Shown in pieces: positions 42,697 to 52,790 of a stretch of 64,000 nt of DNA (the stretch's first letter is position 1; each line of letters begins with the position of its first letter). The position numbers were made by a program, and so were the translations under genes. The notes beneath the pieces are model-generated. The model was given only the letters and a program-made list of their open reading frames with translations. It made no database searches and was not told the origin of the DNA. Source of the stretch: Chitinophagaceae bacterium (GTDB lineage Bacteria; Bacteroidota; Bacteroidia; Chitinophagales; Chitinophagaceae). The stretch lies in the NCBI GenBank assembly GCA_019752295.1, contig JAIEMK010000002.1, positions 42,711-106,710 on the forward strand. The letters are read 5' to 3'.

Positions 42697-45600
42697 TTGC
42701 TGAGTATCATTGGGCTTTTGCTTCTGGTATTTATTGCCATCCAAACAGACTTTGTTCAGAATAGAATTGTGCAAGTAGTGATTGGTAAACTTTCTAAGCA
42801 ACTGGGTACGGAAGTGCACATAAAAAATGTAAGCTTCTCCTTATTCAATAGCATGAATCTGGAAGGCATATTGATTCGCGACAAACAAAAAGACACCCTA
42901 CTCTCTGCCGGTCAGCTTAAAGTAAGAATTACTGATTGGTTTTTCTTCAAAGACAAGATAGTACTGAAATATATAGGATTGGAAGATGCAGTCGTAAAAC
43001 TAAATCGAAGAGACAGTATCTGGAACTACCAATTTCTGGTCGACTATTTTGCATCTCCAAAAAATCAAAAAAAGAAATCAGGTAACATCGCCCTGAATCT
43101 AAAAAAAATAGATCTTAAAAATATACACTTCACCCAGAATGACGTTTGGGTTGGGGAAATGATGGACCTGAAATTGGGTAGTTTATTGATGGATGCAGAG
43201 AATATGGATTTTGCCAAAAACATTTTCCAAGTCAATGAAATTGCAATTGATAAACCTTTTTTTACCATTCAGCAAATAGATGCGCTTCGACCTGATTCTT
43301 TAAGAAGACAAGCAGTGCCGGTAAAAAAAGACAGATCGATGTACTTGAACCCCTCCAATATTTTTGTTCAGATTGCGCAAATAAAAATAAACGAAGGCCA
43401 ACTTTGGGTTGAAGCAAATGCAGACGCACCTTCAAATATTTTTGATGGAGAGCATATCAGACTAAGCAGACTAAATGGACTGATTAAAAATCTAAATTTC
43501 AAAAAAGATACGATACACGCCTCTATAGAACTTTCAGCAAAAGATAGATCGGGTTTTGAATTAAAGAAACTAAAAGCACAATTCCGTTTTACGCCCCAGA
43601 TCATGGAACTTTCTTCACTTGATCTTCAAACAAATAAAAGCAGGATTGGGTCTTATTATGCAATGAAGTTTAAAGACTTTAATGAAGACTTCGGAAGGTA
43701 CATTTCGAATGTATCGATGGTGGCACATTTTAAAGAAGCAAAATTAAACAGTGACGACATTGCTTATTTCGCACCAGAGTTAAAAGACTGGAACAAACAG
43801 TTGACCATTAACGGAAGTTTTATCGGAACAGTCGAAAACTTTAGTGTGAAGAATTTAAATGCCAAAGGAGGTGCAGGTAGTTCATTAATTGGTGAATTAA
43901 GTATGAAAGGACTACCCAATTTAAAAAACACTTATATCGATTTTAATAATGGCAATTTACAGACTAACTATTTCGATCTGGGAATTATACCAGCTCTAAA
44001 AAACATTACTGCTCCAAATCTTGCTGCTCTTGGCACGATTAGTTATCGCGGCAACTTTAAAGGAAGCATTTATAATTTTATAACAGATGGCGTATTTAGC
44101 ACAGCTTTGGGCGGAGTAAAAACAAATATCACCATGCAACTCCCCAAAAAGGGAGATCCAGTTTATACCGGAAATATTGAAACAAATCGTTTTAATATTG
44201 GAAAGTTCTTAGACTATGATCAATTAGGGTTAGTTGATTTTAAAGGAAAAATCAGTGGTACCAGTTTTAACATCAATAAACTTAAAACAGAACTCGATGG
44301 TAAAATCACTTCTCTTGACTTTAATAATTATACTTATACCAATATCATCACAAAAGGAACGCTTCAGAAAAAATATTTTAATGGTGAAGTTAAGATCGAT
44401 GACCCCAATCTGGATTTTACCAGCGATATCGAAATTGACTTGAATAAGGCACAACCCAGTTATAATATTGTTGGCGACTTAGTACATAGTAATTTAAAAG
44501 CATTAAACCTTTATCCCGAACGTATAGAAATTACCGGATTATTAGATGCAAATTTCTCAGGAACCAATATTGATAATTTCTCCGGTTCGGCCAAATTCTT
44601 AAATGCAGATATCAAAGGAGAAAATACGGCACTTAATTTCGATTCCTTAAAACTAAGTTCCAGTTATATCGACAGTGTTAAATCATTAATACTTCAAAGC
44701 AACGATTTTAATGCTTCTATTATTGGGAAATTCAGTATCATGGATTTGCCTGCCAGCATTCAATCCTTTCTAAACCACTACTATCCGGCATATGTAAAAC
44801 CGCCAAAAGCAACTCCTAAAAATCAAACATTTCAGGTATCGATCAGCACTGATTATTTTGAACCCTACCTTCGGTTGATCAACAAAAAAATCAGTGGTTT
44901 TAATGATGCTTCTCTGAAGGGATCGATCGATACCAGAAAAAATATTCTGGGATTAAATCTGAATGTACCTTATGGAAAATATAAAAAACTAATTATCTCG
45001 GGTGCTCAAATACTTGGGGCAGGAAACATTGATACACTACATATCAGTGGTGACATCAGCAGTATTCAGTTAAGCGACAGTTTCCATTTACCCAACTCGC
45101 ATTTTGAAGTAACATCAATGAACGATCACTCCATTGTATCCATTAAAGCAAGCGCCGAAAATACATTGAACGATGCCTCTATTCTTGCCGATGTTTATAC
45201 ACTTCAAGATGGAGCGAGAATAAGCTTCAGGCCCTCTGACTTTGTAATCAACGAAAAGAAATGGGCAATTGAAAAAAATGGGGAACTGGTCATACGAAAT
45301 AATTTTGTTGATGCTAAAAATATTCACTTAACACAGGGGTTTCAGGATATAGTAATAGAAACCGAAGAAGAAGATGGTGGTAATACCAGCAACCTGATTG
45401 TTAAACTTAAAAACGTTTTCTTGGGAGATATCAGTTCTGCACTTTTCAAAAACCCAAGAATGGAAGGCATCACTACCGGTGATATTGTGCTGCGCGACTT
45501 TTTTGGAAAATTCAATGCAGATGCCAGATTGAATACAGAACAATTTAGATTGGATGAGGACAGTATTGGACTCGTAAAAATAACTGCAAGTTATAATAAC

Positions 45601-47439
45601 GAAACAGGTGAGATTCCCTTTACTGTTAAGTCGGCTAATGAAGGCTACAATCTGTATGCAACCGGATCATATAATATCAAGGATAGTGTTGATGCACCTC
45701 TCTACACGAATATTCGATTGGAAAATACCAAGATCAATATTTTACACCGATTCATTGGCGACTTGTTTGGCGACATAACCGGTATTGCAAAAGGTAATTT
45801 AAAAATAAGCGGCAATCCGAATTCACCCAACTTGTTAGGGAATATCAGTCTACGAAAAGCAGGCATGACAGTGAACTATACAAAAGTGCATTATACAATC
45901 GATTCTGCAGAAGTAAAATTCGAAAATGACGGTATTGATTTTGGTGAATTTAATATTCAGGATAAATATAAAAACCAAGCAACAGTTAAAGGCAAATTAT
46001 TTAATAAAGGTTTCAAGAACCTCGCGTTTGATTTTGACATGAACACCAGAAAATTATTGTTGATAGATACAAAACTAAAAGACAATCAACAGTTTTATGG
46101 AACAGCAATCGGTGCTGCACAAATGAGCTTTAAAGGCCCTGAATATGATGCTAGGATGAATATTATTGCAGAAGCAACTGATAGTTCCCATATCGTTTTA
46201 CCAAACTCAACCAGCAAAGAAAACGGGATCGCCGATTTTATTGTCTTCAAACAGTACGGCAAAGAAATGGAATCTACAAAATCTGAAAGCAATTTTAATC
46301 TTACTGTTGATCTGGACCTTACTGCCAATAACAAAGTTTCGATCGATGTAATTTTGGACGACCTTACGGGGGATGTGATCAAAGCGGTTGGTAATGGCCG
46401 CTTGCGGATTCATGCGGGCACTACAGACCCTTTAACAATCAGAGGCAGGTATAATATTGATCGTGGAAATTATGATTTTAATTTTCAATCGTTTATTCGA
46501 AAACCCTTTGTACTGCTTGCCGATGCAGGTAACTATATTGAATGGAATGGAGATCCGTTTAAAGCAGATGTACATATTGATGCCCAATACACAGCCGAAC
46601 GGATTAGTATGAGTGATCTGGTGGGCAACAACAATTTTAGCGGGGCTGTAAAAGCTTATCGGGGAGATGTTTATGTAATAGCCCAACTACGCGATAAACT
46701 AAATCAACCTAGCATTAAATTCAAATTAGATTTTCCACAGGGCAGTCCAATTAAAACAGACAATGAGTTTGCGGCATTCCTGAACAGAATCGAAAAAGAT
46801 GATAATGAGATATTGAAACAGGTGTCGTTCCTAATTGTATTGGGTTCATTTGCTCCTACCGGAAATTCTGGCACTAATAATATTACCAATCCGTATATGA
46901 TCACTTCTCTTGGTGTTAATACCATTTCTCAGGTATTGACTAAAGAAGTAAATAAAGTTGTCTCGAATATTCTTTACAAAATCACAGGAGATAAAAGTCT
47001 GCGTTTTGATCTCGGCACTTCTTTGTATAGCAGCAATTCACTGCTAGATGCCAACAGCGGCGTTTCGGCAAATAGTAATAAATTAGATCGAACCAGAGTG
47101 AACCTGAAACTGGGTTATGCATTTGCTAACAACAATATTGTTGTAACGCTTGGAAGTGATTTAGACTTTAATCTGGGGAATAGCACTTCTTTTCAGAATG
47201 GCAACTTTCAATGGTTGCCCGACTTCAATATCGAATTTATTCTTACAAAAGATCGCAAATTGAGAGCGATCGTGTTTACTAAAAATAGTCTGGACATTAG
47301 TGGATCAACATTTGGAAGAAGAAATAGACAAGGCGTAAGTATCTCTTACAGAAAGGACTTTGATCAGTTCTTTGCAACCAAACAAGATCCTGTTGAAATA
47401 AAAACGCCGGCAGAGAACACTGTGCCAGATAAGAAATAA
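42697..47439 (+). CDS. tamB: Giant TamB/AsmA-like envelope protein
   Basis: At least 1580 residues: an N-terminal membrane helix (LSIIGLLLLVFIAIQ), a very long repetitive beta-rich body typical of bridge-like lipid transporters, and a C-terminal TamB (DUF490) domain of about 350 residues. It spans the periplasm and moves phospholipids or aids outer-membrane protein assembly. The first usable start is TTG 42697, which leaves no positive residues before the helix; the codons from ATT 42661 (ILKRTLNISRK) would supply them. No ATG or GTG is available in the open frame, so the true start may be rare (ATT or CTG). Confidence 0.88.
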   Translation: MLSIIGLLLLVFIAIQTDFVQNRIVQVVIGKLSKQLGTEVHIKNVSFSLFNSMNLEGILIRDKQKDTLLSAGQLKVRITDWFFFKDKIVLKYIGLEDAVVKLNRRDSIWNYQFLVDYFASPKNQKKKSGNIALNLKKIDLKNIHFTQNDVWVGEMMDLKLGSLLMDAENMDFAKNIFQVNEIAIDKPFFTIQQIDALRPDSLRRQAVPVKKDRSMYLNPSNIFVQIAQIKINEGQLWVEANADAPSNIFDGEHIRLSRLNGLIKNLNFKKDTIHASIELSAKDRSGFELKKLKAQFRFTPQIMELSSLDLQTNKSRIGSYYAMKFKDFNEDFGRYISNVSMVAHFKEAKLNSDDIAYFAPELKDWNKQLTINGSFIGTVENFSVKNLNAKGGAGSSLIGELSMKGLPNLKNTYIDFNNGNLQTNYFDLGIIPALKNITAPNLAALGTISYRGNFKGSIYNFITDGVFSTALGGVKTNITMQLPKKGDPVYTGNIETNRFNIGKFLDYDQLGLVDFKGKISGTSFNINKLKTELDGKITSLDFNNYTYTNIITKGTLQKKYFNGEVKIDDPNLDFTSDIEIDLNKAQPSYNIVGDLVHSNLKALNLYPERIEITGLLDANFSGTNIDNFSGSAKFLNADIKGENTALNFDSLKLSSSYIDSVKSLILQSNDFNASIIGKFSIMDLPASIQSFLNHYYPAYVKPPKATPKNQTFQVSISTDYFEPYLRLINKKISGFNDASLKGSIDTRKNILGLNLNVPYGKYKKLIISGAQILGAGNIDTLHISGDISSIQLSDSFHLPNSHFEVTSMNDHSIVSIKASAENTLNDASILADVYTLQDGARISFRPSDFVINEKKWAIEKNGELVIRNNFVDAKNIHLTQGFQDIVIETEEEDGGNTSNLIVKLKNVFLGDISSALFKNPRMEGITTGDIVLRDFFGKFNADARLNTEQFRLDEDSIGLVKITASYNNETGEIPFTVKSANEGYNLYATGSYNIKDSVDAPLYTNIRLENTKINILHRFIGDLFGDITGIAKGNLKISGNPNSPNLLGNISLRKAGMTVNYTKVHYTIDSAEVKFENDGIDFGEFNIQDKYKNQATVKGKLFNKGFKNLAFDFDMNTRKLLLIDTKLKDNQQFYGTAIGAAQMSFKGPEYDARMNIIAEATDSSHIVLPNSTSKENGIADFIVFKQYGKEMESTKSESNFNLTVDLDLTANNKVSIDVILDDLTGDVIKAVGNGRLRIHAGTTDPLTIRGRYNIDRGNYDFNFQSFIRKPFVLLADAGNYIEWNGDPFKADVHIDAQYTAERISMSDLVGNNNFSGAVKAYRGDVYVIAQLRDKLNQPSIKFKLDFPQGSPIKTDNEFAAFLNRIEKDDNEILKQVSFLIVLGSFAPTGNSGTNNITNPYMITSLGVNTISQVLTKEVNKVVSNILYKITGDKSLRFDLGTSLYSSNSLLDANSGVSANSNKLDRTRVNLKLGYAFANNNIVVTLGSDLDFNLGNSTSFQNGNFQWLPDFNIEFILTKDRKLRAIVFTKNSLDISGSTFGRRNRQGVSISYRKDFDQFFATKQDPVEIKTPAENTVPDKK

Positions 47440-47443
47440 TCAA

Positions 47444-48994
47444 TTATTTTATTTGCGTTTGGGGAATTTTTTTGCACCCCATTAATCGGTAAACTTTAAA
47501 ATGTCTTACCACTCCCCCATTACGTGTTTGATTGATAATTACCGGAGCTTGAATACTATTGAAGTATTGGGCGTACTCAGTATTTACATCAAAGGGCAGA
47601 TTGGAAGGCACAATACAATATGCGTCATCCCCCAATTGCATTTTAATTCTATCCTTATTTAACCAGGCGAATTTATGGATATCCTGCAGAGGGCCAATTC
47701 CTATCAAAGTTTGCCCTGTTTTTCGAGCTGTATAAAATTCCAAATGCCCTCCGGGAAACCATTTTGGCACTACAATAAAAGAATGTTCTTTCATTAATTT
47801 ATGTTCCCTGTCATTTTTCACCAAGCTTGCATACTCGTCACTAAAATCAGCCCAGCCTGTTAAGTCGAGCGTGGGGCAATATTCTCCATAATTTTCTTCT
47901 TCCTGACTCCCAAAATTGATCGGAGATAGTCGAACAGTTGCAACAGCGGTAATAAGCACGGCTACCAGAAAAGAACCTGCCACAATTAAAATTGGAGGCA
48001 TTTTATTTTTTGAACGATTATCCAGATAAATAGCAGCCAGTATAAACAAAGGAATAAATCCCGGACCACTCCAATGCGGAAGTGTTGGATTAAAAACTGC
48101 AATACCCCAGAAAAGCAATATCATGGGGATGCTCATGCTAAGCAACCAGGTTGCTGCTCCTTTTTTATAAACTTTAAATCCATTTCTTAGAAACGCAATT
48201 AACGCAAAAAAAACAAGGATAAAAATTACTGGATTTTGATAAGCAAATTCACCTACTATTTCTCTAGCAAGCATATCCCATTGCAAACTGGTATGAGTTA
48301 CTCTATCCGAATGAAACTTATACGTGATGAAATCGTATTGAATATTCCAGAAAACAATCGGAAGTAAAATTAAAACGGTTAGTAAAACAGCAATATAGAG
48401 CCGCCAGTTTAACAACCACTTTATTCTGCACAATAAAATGCAAATTCCAAAACCAACCCATAAATACAAGCCATGTACTTTGCATAATCCTGCCAATCCA
48501 ATTAAGGCTCCGAGTATCAGCCAATTGCTGATTTTATTTTCAGCATCCGGTACAAACAACAAGGTTGCCATACAATATAAGGAAGCAGTCCAGAAAGGCA
48601 TTTGAGGCGAATCGGGAAGAATAAATAATCCCGCGATAATACTGGTATACACAGCAGACTGATAAATCAATGCTGCAAACCAACCGGCTCTTTCATTAGC
48701 AATCAATTTTGTCGTCAAAAAAACAAACCAGGTAGCAATACCTGCTCCAATAATTCCGGTTAACCTTAACGATATATCAGAAACCCAATGAAGATTTAAT
48801 GTAAATAATCGAATCATCCAACCTACCATCGGCGGATGATCGAAATGGTTCCAGTCGGGTTGAATGGCATATGTCCAATAATACACTTCATCATTTCCTA
48901 ATTCCAATAACCCTGCAATCAATAGCTTAAATGCAATTGAAACAAGTATCAGAACAATTACCTTTTTTGAATATGATGGGAAATTGATTTGCAT
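47444..48994 (-). CDS. GT39/ArnT-like membrane glycosyltransferase
   Basis: A 516-residue polytopic protein with about 11-12 transmembrane helices. The first periplasmic loop has LGNDEVYYWTYAIQPDWNHFDHPPMVGW, with the acidic residue pair expected for the PMT_2 catalytic site. Family members transfer sugars from polyprenyl-phosphate carriers to lipid A, proteins or glycans. Its end lies 4 bases from the end of tamB on the other strand. The sugar donor is unknown; lipid A or protein glycosylation are both possible. Confidence 0.85.
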   Translation of the reverse strand: MQINFPSYSKKVIVLILVSIAFKLLIAGLLELGNDEVYYWTYAIQPDWNHFDHPPMVGWMIRLFTLNLHWVSDISLRLTGIIGAGIATWFVFLTTKLIANERAGWFAALIYQSAVYTSIIAGLFILPDSPQMPFWTASLYCMATLLFVPDAENKISNWLILGALIGLAGLCKVHGLYLWVGFGICILLCRIKWLLNWRLYIAVLLTVLILLPIVFWNIQYDFITYKFHSDRVTHTSLQWDMLAREIVGEFAYQNPVIFILVFFALIAFLRNGFKVYKKGAATWLLSMSIPMILLFWGIAVFNPTLPHWSGPGFIPLFILAAIYLDNRSKNKMPPILIVAGSFLVAVLITAVATVRLSPINFGSQEEENYGEYCPTLDLTGWADFSDEYASLVKNDREHKLMKEHSFIVVPKWFPGGHLEFYTARKTGQTLIGIGPLQDIHKFAWLNKDRIKMQLGDDAYCIVPSNLPFDVNTEYAQYFNSIQAPVIINQTRNGGVVRHFKVYRLMGCKKIPQTQIK

Positions 48995-49002
48995 AATTGT
49001 AA

Positions 49003-49425
49003 TTACAAATGGTCGATCAACCAGCGTACAGCCAGCTCATACCCTTTCAACCCCAGGCCAATAATGCTTCCTGCAGATTTACCCGACAAGTGTGAAAGCT
49101 TCCTAAATTCTTCTCTGGCATGCACATTACTGATATGTACTTCTACTACCGGAGCTTTAATTGCAGCAATAGCATCACCAATGGCTACAGAAGTATGCGT
49201 ATACCCCCCGGGGTTAAGAATGATGCCATTGTATTCGAACCCAACTTTTTGTAACTCATCAATCAATTCCCCTTCGATATTACTTTGGAAATATCTGAAT
49301 TCTACCTGAGGAAACATTTTATGCAAATCTGTAAAATATTGTTCAAAGCTTTGGCTTCCATAGATACTGGGCTCTCTGGTTCCCAGTAAGTTTAAATTTG
49401 GGCCATTGATAATTGCTATTTTCAT
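49003..49425 (-). CDS. aroQ: Type II 3-dehydroquinate dehydratase
   Basis: A 140-residue enzyme for the third shikimate step, dehydrating 3-dehydroquinate. Type II signatures: IINGPNLNLLGTREPSIYG with the catalytic Tyr, NPGGYTHTSVAI, VEVHISNVHAREEFR, and an Arg near the end. It is unlinked to the aromatic operon at the left end, though it uses the product of aroB from that operon. It ends 8 bases before the glycosyltransferase start and probably shares its transcript. Confidence 0.97.
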   Translation of the reverse strand: MKIAIINGPNLNLLGTREPSIYGSQSFEQYFTDLHKMFPQVEFRYFQSNIEGELIDELQKVGFEYNGIILNPGGYTHTSVAIGDAIAAIKAPVVEVHISNVHAREEFRKLSHLSGKSAGSIIGLGLKGYELAVRWLIDHL

Positions 49426-49455
49426 TTTTTATTGATTTTGGCCTCCATAAAGAAA

Positions 49456-50496
49456 TCACATGTTCAATCCTGCATAATAGATAGAGCCTAACATCGGCGC
49501 TTTTTCGTTCATCATTACATGAACCGAAACTGTATTTAGCAAGTGTTTCATTCTTCCACTTGATTCAAATACGTTTTTCCAATTGGCAGGATCTAGGAGG
49601 CTGATAATTTTTGGAGCAATGCCTCCAGCAAGATATAAGCCCCCTGTTGCTTTAAATTTCAAAATCATATTTGCCGCTTCTATCGCTAAAAAACGATCAA
49701 ATAATTTGATCGCTTCAATGCAGGTAGTACACTTGGCATCTTTTGCAGCATTACTTATTACTGCAGCCGGGTCTGTTGTTTTCATGGCATCCAACAACCA
49801 TTTAGGTCTTGGTTTTTCTTCCATCTCTGTAAGATATTCCCAGATTGTTACAATGCCATTGCCACTTAATAATCTTTCCCAACTCACGTGTTCGTACCGG
49901 GCTTGCAGAAAATATAAAATACCAAGATCCTGTTTGGTTCTCGGTGCATAATCGCAATGTCCACCTTCTGTTGCAAAGGGATGATAATTTTTACCATCAT
50001 AAAACATTCCGGCTTCTCCTAATCCGGTACCAGCCGCCAGTATACCTATATTACCTGGTGTTTCATTGGTTCCCTTATGCAATGTGTATAGCTCTTCCGG
50101 TTTTAGTGCTGCAAGACCATAAGCAGTTGCTTCAAGATCGTTCAAAATAGCAATCGGACTTCCGCCTAATTTTTTAGAGATTTCATTTCTATCAATTTGC
50201 CAACTAAGGTTGGTAAATTTTACTTTACCATCAATAACAGGGCCAGCAACAGATAAACAAACCTTTTCAGGATTGGGATACCCTTCTATAAAATCACTAA
50301 TAATATCGATAAAGGAATTATGATTTTTACTAATATACCTTTTTTCTTTTACTACTTCCATCCCCGTTGCTCTAAACTCGCATAGCGCCATATTTGCTTT
50401 GGTACCTCCAATATCACCCGCCAGGACTAAAATATTTGCGTCGTTCGAAAAATGTGTCTGTTTAAAAGCAATCGGAATCAGCAATTCAATTTCCAT
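49456..50496 (-). CDS. glk: Glucokinase
   Basis: A 346-residue kinase of the E. coli Glk type, phosphorylating glucose with ATP. LAGDIGGTKANMALCEF is the phosphate-binding loop, LNDLEATAYGL contains the catalytic Asp, and LAAGTGLGEAG the adenosine-binding loop; EGGHCDYAPRT is the glucose-contacting segment. The first 20 residues (EIELLIPIAFKQTHFSND) are an extension and the start may lie a little later. It is divergent from pta. Confidence 0.9.
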   Translation of the reverse strand: MEIELLIPIAFKQTHFSNDANILVLAGDIGGTKANMALCEFRATGMEVVKEKRYISKNHNSFIDIISDFIEGYPNPEKVCLSVAGPVIDGKVKFTNLSWQIDRNEISKKLGGSPIAILNDLEATAYGLAALKPEELYTLHKGTNETPGNIGILAAGTGLGEAGMFYDGKNYHPFATEGGHCDYAPRTKQDLGILYFLQARYEHVSWERLLSGNGIVTIWEYLTEMEEKPRPKWLLDAMKTTDPAAVISNAAKDAKCTTCIEAIKLFDRFLAIEAANMILKFKATGGLYLAGGIAPKIISLLDPANWKNVFESSGRMKHLLNTVSVHVMMNEKAPMLGSIYYAGLNM

Positions 50497-50622
50497 ATGT
50501 GTAAATTTAACAAGGTCTATGTGTAAAGGAAAGAAATATCAACTTAAAACAGAAAAAAATGTATGTTTAAAACCAATCTTGTTTTTAAAATGATTAAAAT
50601 CATATCGAATTGAAAAAATCGC

Positions 50623-50634
50623 TGATAATGATCA
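50623..50634 (+). promoter_or_regulatory. FNR/CRP-like binding site upstream of pta
   Basis: TGAT-AATG-ATCA, a perfect palindrome with the FNR core half-sites (consensus TTGAT-N4-ATCAA). Its centre (50628.5) lies about 42 bases before the expected transcription start near 50670, the position used by class II FNR/CRP activators. The pta promoter lacks a -33 element, in line with activator dependence. Confidence 0.55.
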
Positions 50635-50657
50635 TATACAAGGATATTTAAAACTGA

Positions 50658-50665
50658 TATTTTTG
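50658..50665 (+). promoter_or_regulatory. -7 element of the pta-ackA promoter
   Basis: TATTTTTG, an exact TAnnTTTG match, 22 bases before the pta ATG. No TTTG is present 19-21 bases upstream; the FNR-like palindrome lies close to that spot instead. Confidence 0.6.
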
Positions 50666-50687
50666 CAAGTACGAAATAGGCAGTAAA

Positions 50688-52781
50688 ATGACAAACGCAA
50701 TATACCTTACCACAACAGAACCATACTCGGGAAAATCGATCATTGCATTAGGTTTGATGAATCTCATATCAGGCAGAACTGAGAAATTAGCTTATTTCAA
50801 ACCCATCATCAGCAGTACAGGAGAAGAAAGAGATAATCATCTCGATACTATGATCAGGCAGTTTGGACTCAGCACTCCTTACGAAGACATGTATGCTTTT
50901 ACAAGAGAAGAAGTGATAAAGCACCGTAACGAAGGTAATGAGGCTTTCATGATTGATAAGATTATCGAAAAATTTAAGAAGCTACAGGAGTCAAACGAAT
51001 TTGTGGTAGTTGAAGGCGCCGATTTCATGGGCAGGAGTACCAATCTGGAATTTGATGATAATATTACCATCGCAAAAAATTTAGGGATCCCGGTGGTTCT
51101 GATTGTAAAAGGTGAAGGCAAGTCGGAGGAAGAAATTGCCAACACGGCTGTTTCTACTTTTAAATTGTTCTTAGATGAAGGTGTTCAGATCTTAACAGTA
51201 ATTGTAAATAAAGTAGCACCTCAAATTGCTTACTCGGTTTCTCTTCAAATTAAAAAGAGTCTGCCAAAAGATCTGATTGTAACCGCTATTCCAGAAGATA
51301 AAGATTTGGGCAACCCTACCATTAAAGAGATTTATGAATCGGTAAATGGCAAAGTATTATTTGGAGAACATTTATTTTCAAATCAGGTAGATCATTCCAT
51401 TGTAGGCGCTATGCAACTGCATAATTGCTTGCTGCGTCTGAAGAAAAATACACTGATTGTTACACCTGGCGACAGAGGCGATATTATTATAGGAGTGTTG
51501 CAGGCAAATATTTCTAAAAGTTATCCTCGGGTTGCAGGTATGATATTAACAGGAGGCTTGCTCCCCGAACCTTCCATTATAAAATTGATCGAAGGTTTGG
51601 ATACAGTAGTTCCAATTATTTCAGTTGAGTCAGGAACGTTTGAAACTGTAAATAAAGTGGCAGCTACCGAATCGAGAATTTCTTTTTACAACAAAGAAAA
51701 GATCTCATTGGCCATCAACACTTTTGATAAATATATCGACATCAAAGCAATTGGTGAAAAGATCAATACATTCCAAAGCAGAAGTATTACACCAAGAATG
51801 TTTCAATACCAAATTGTGAAACGGGCAAAAGAACACAAAAAACATATTGTACTGCCTGAAGGTGGCGATGATAGAATTTTAATGGCAGCAGATCTTTTGG
51901 TAAAACAGGATATTGTTAAGTTAACCATTCTGGGTATTAAAGAAAATATTATTGCCGCTGCAAAAAGATTAAACCTGACATTCGATTTTTCAAAAATTCA
52001 AATTATAGATCCGGCCACATCAGATAAATATGATGCGTATGTAGACAGTTTGGTGGAACTGCGTAAATCGAAAAATTTACAAAAGGAAATGGCAAGAGAC
52101 CTGATGCTGGATGTATCTTATTTTGGAACCATGATGGTTTATAAAGGCGATGCTGATGGCATGGTTTCGGGTGCATTGCATACCACACAACACACTATTC
52201 GCCCGGCTCTACAATTTGTAAAAACCAAGAAAGGTGTGAATACGGTTTCGTCAGTATTCTTCATGTGTTTGCCAAATCGGGTATCGATCTTTGGAGACTG
52301 TGCAGTAAACCCCAATCCCACTTCAGAACAACTTGCTGAAATCGCAATTTCATCGGCCGAAACCAGTATCATGTTTGGCATTGAGCCCAAGATCGCCATG
52401 CTTTCCTATTCATCGGGCACTTCCGGAGAAGGTGAAGATGTTGAAAAGGTACGGAGGGCTACAGAAATAGTGCGAGAAAAAAGACCCGACCTAAAAGTGG
52501 AAGGACCCATACAATATGATGCAGCAGTAGACCCTTCTGTTGGTAAAAAGAAAATGCCAAATTCAGAAGTAGCCGGTCAGGCAAGTGTTTTGATCTTCCC
52601 AGATTTAAATACCGGTAATAACACTTATAAAGCCGTACAACGCGAAACTGGCGCCATTGCAATCGGCCCGATGCTACAGGGTTTAAACAAGCCTGTAAAT
52701 GATTTAAGTCGTGGTTGTACAGTGGATGATATTTTTAATACCGTTGTTATCACCGCTATCCAATCACAAGACAATAATTAG
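50688..52781 (+). CDS. pta: Phosphate acetyltransferase
   Basis: A 697-residue long-form Pta that interconverts acetyl-CoA and acetyl phosphate. Residues 1-200 form a P-loop-derived BioD-like domain (TTTEPYSGKSIIALGLM), residues about 215-330 a DRTGG regulatory domain, and the C-terminal 320 residues the PTA_PTB catalytic domain (KHIVLPEGGDDRILMAA, LSYSSGTSGEG and DAAVDPSVG motifs). It precedes ackA by 9 bases, a complete acetate/ATP pathway. The FNR-like site upstream suggests oxygen- or redox-linked control. Confidence 0.95.
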   Translation: MTNAIYLTTTEPYSGKSIIALGLMNLISGRTEKLAYFKPIISSTGEERDNHLDTMIRQFGLSTPYEDMYAFTREEVIKHRNEGNEAFMIDKIIEKFKKLQESNEFVVVEGADFMGRSTNLEFDDNITIAKNLGIPVVLIVKGEGKSEEEIANTAVSTFKLFLDEGVQILTVIVNKVAPQIAYSVSLQIKKSLPKDLIVTAIPEDKDLGNPTIKEIYESVNGKVLFGEHLFSNQVDHSIVGAMQLHNCLLRLKKNTLIVTPGDRGDIIIGVLQANISKSYPRVAGMILTGGLLPEPSIIKLIEGLDTVVPIISVESGTFETVNKVAATESRISFYNKEKISLAINTFDKYIDIKAIGEKINTFQSRSITPRMFQYQIVKRAKEHKKHIVLPEGGDDRILMAADLLVKQDIVKLTILGIKENIIAAAKRLNLTFDFSKIQIIDPATSDKYDAYVDSLVELRKSKNLQKEMARDLMLDVSYFGTMMVYKGDADGMVSGALHTTQHTIRPALQFVKTKKGVNTVSSVFFMCLPNRVSIFGDCAVNPNPTSEQLAEIAISSAETSIMFGIEPKIAMLSYSSGTSGEGEDVEKVRRATEIVREKRPDLKVEGPIQYDAAVDPSVGKKKMPNSEVAGQASVLIFPDLNTGNNTYKAVQRETGAIAIGPMLQGLNKPVNDLSRGCTVDDIFNTVVITAIQSQDNN

Positions 52782-52790
52782 TTTAGACAC

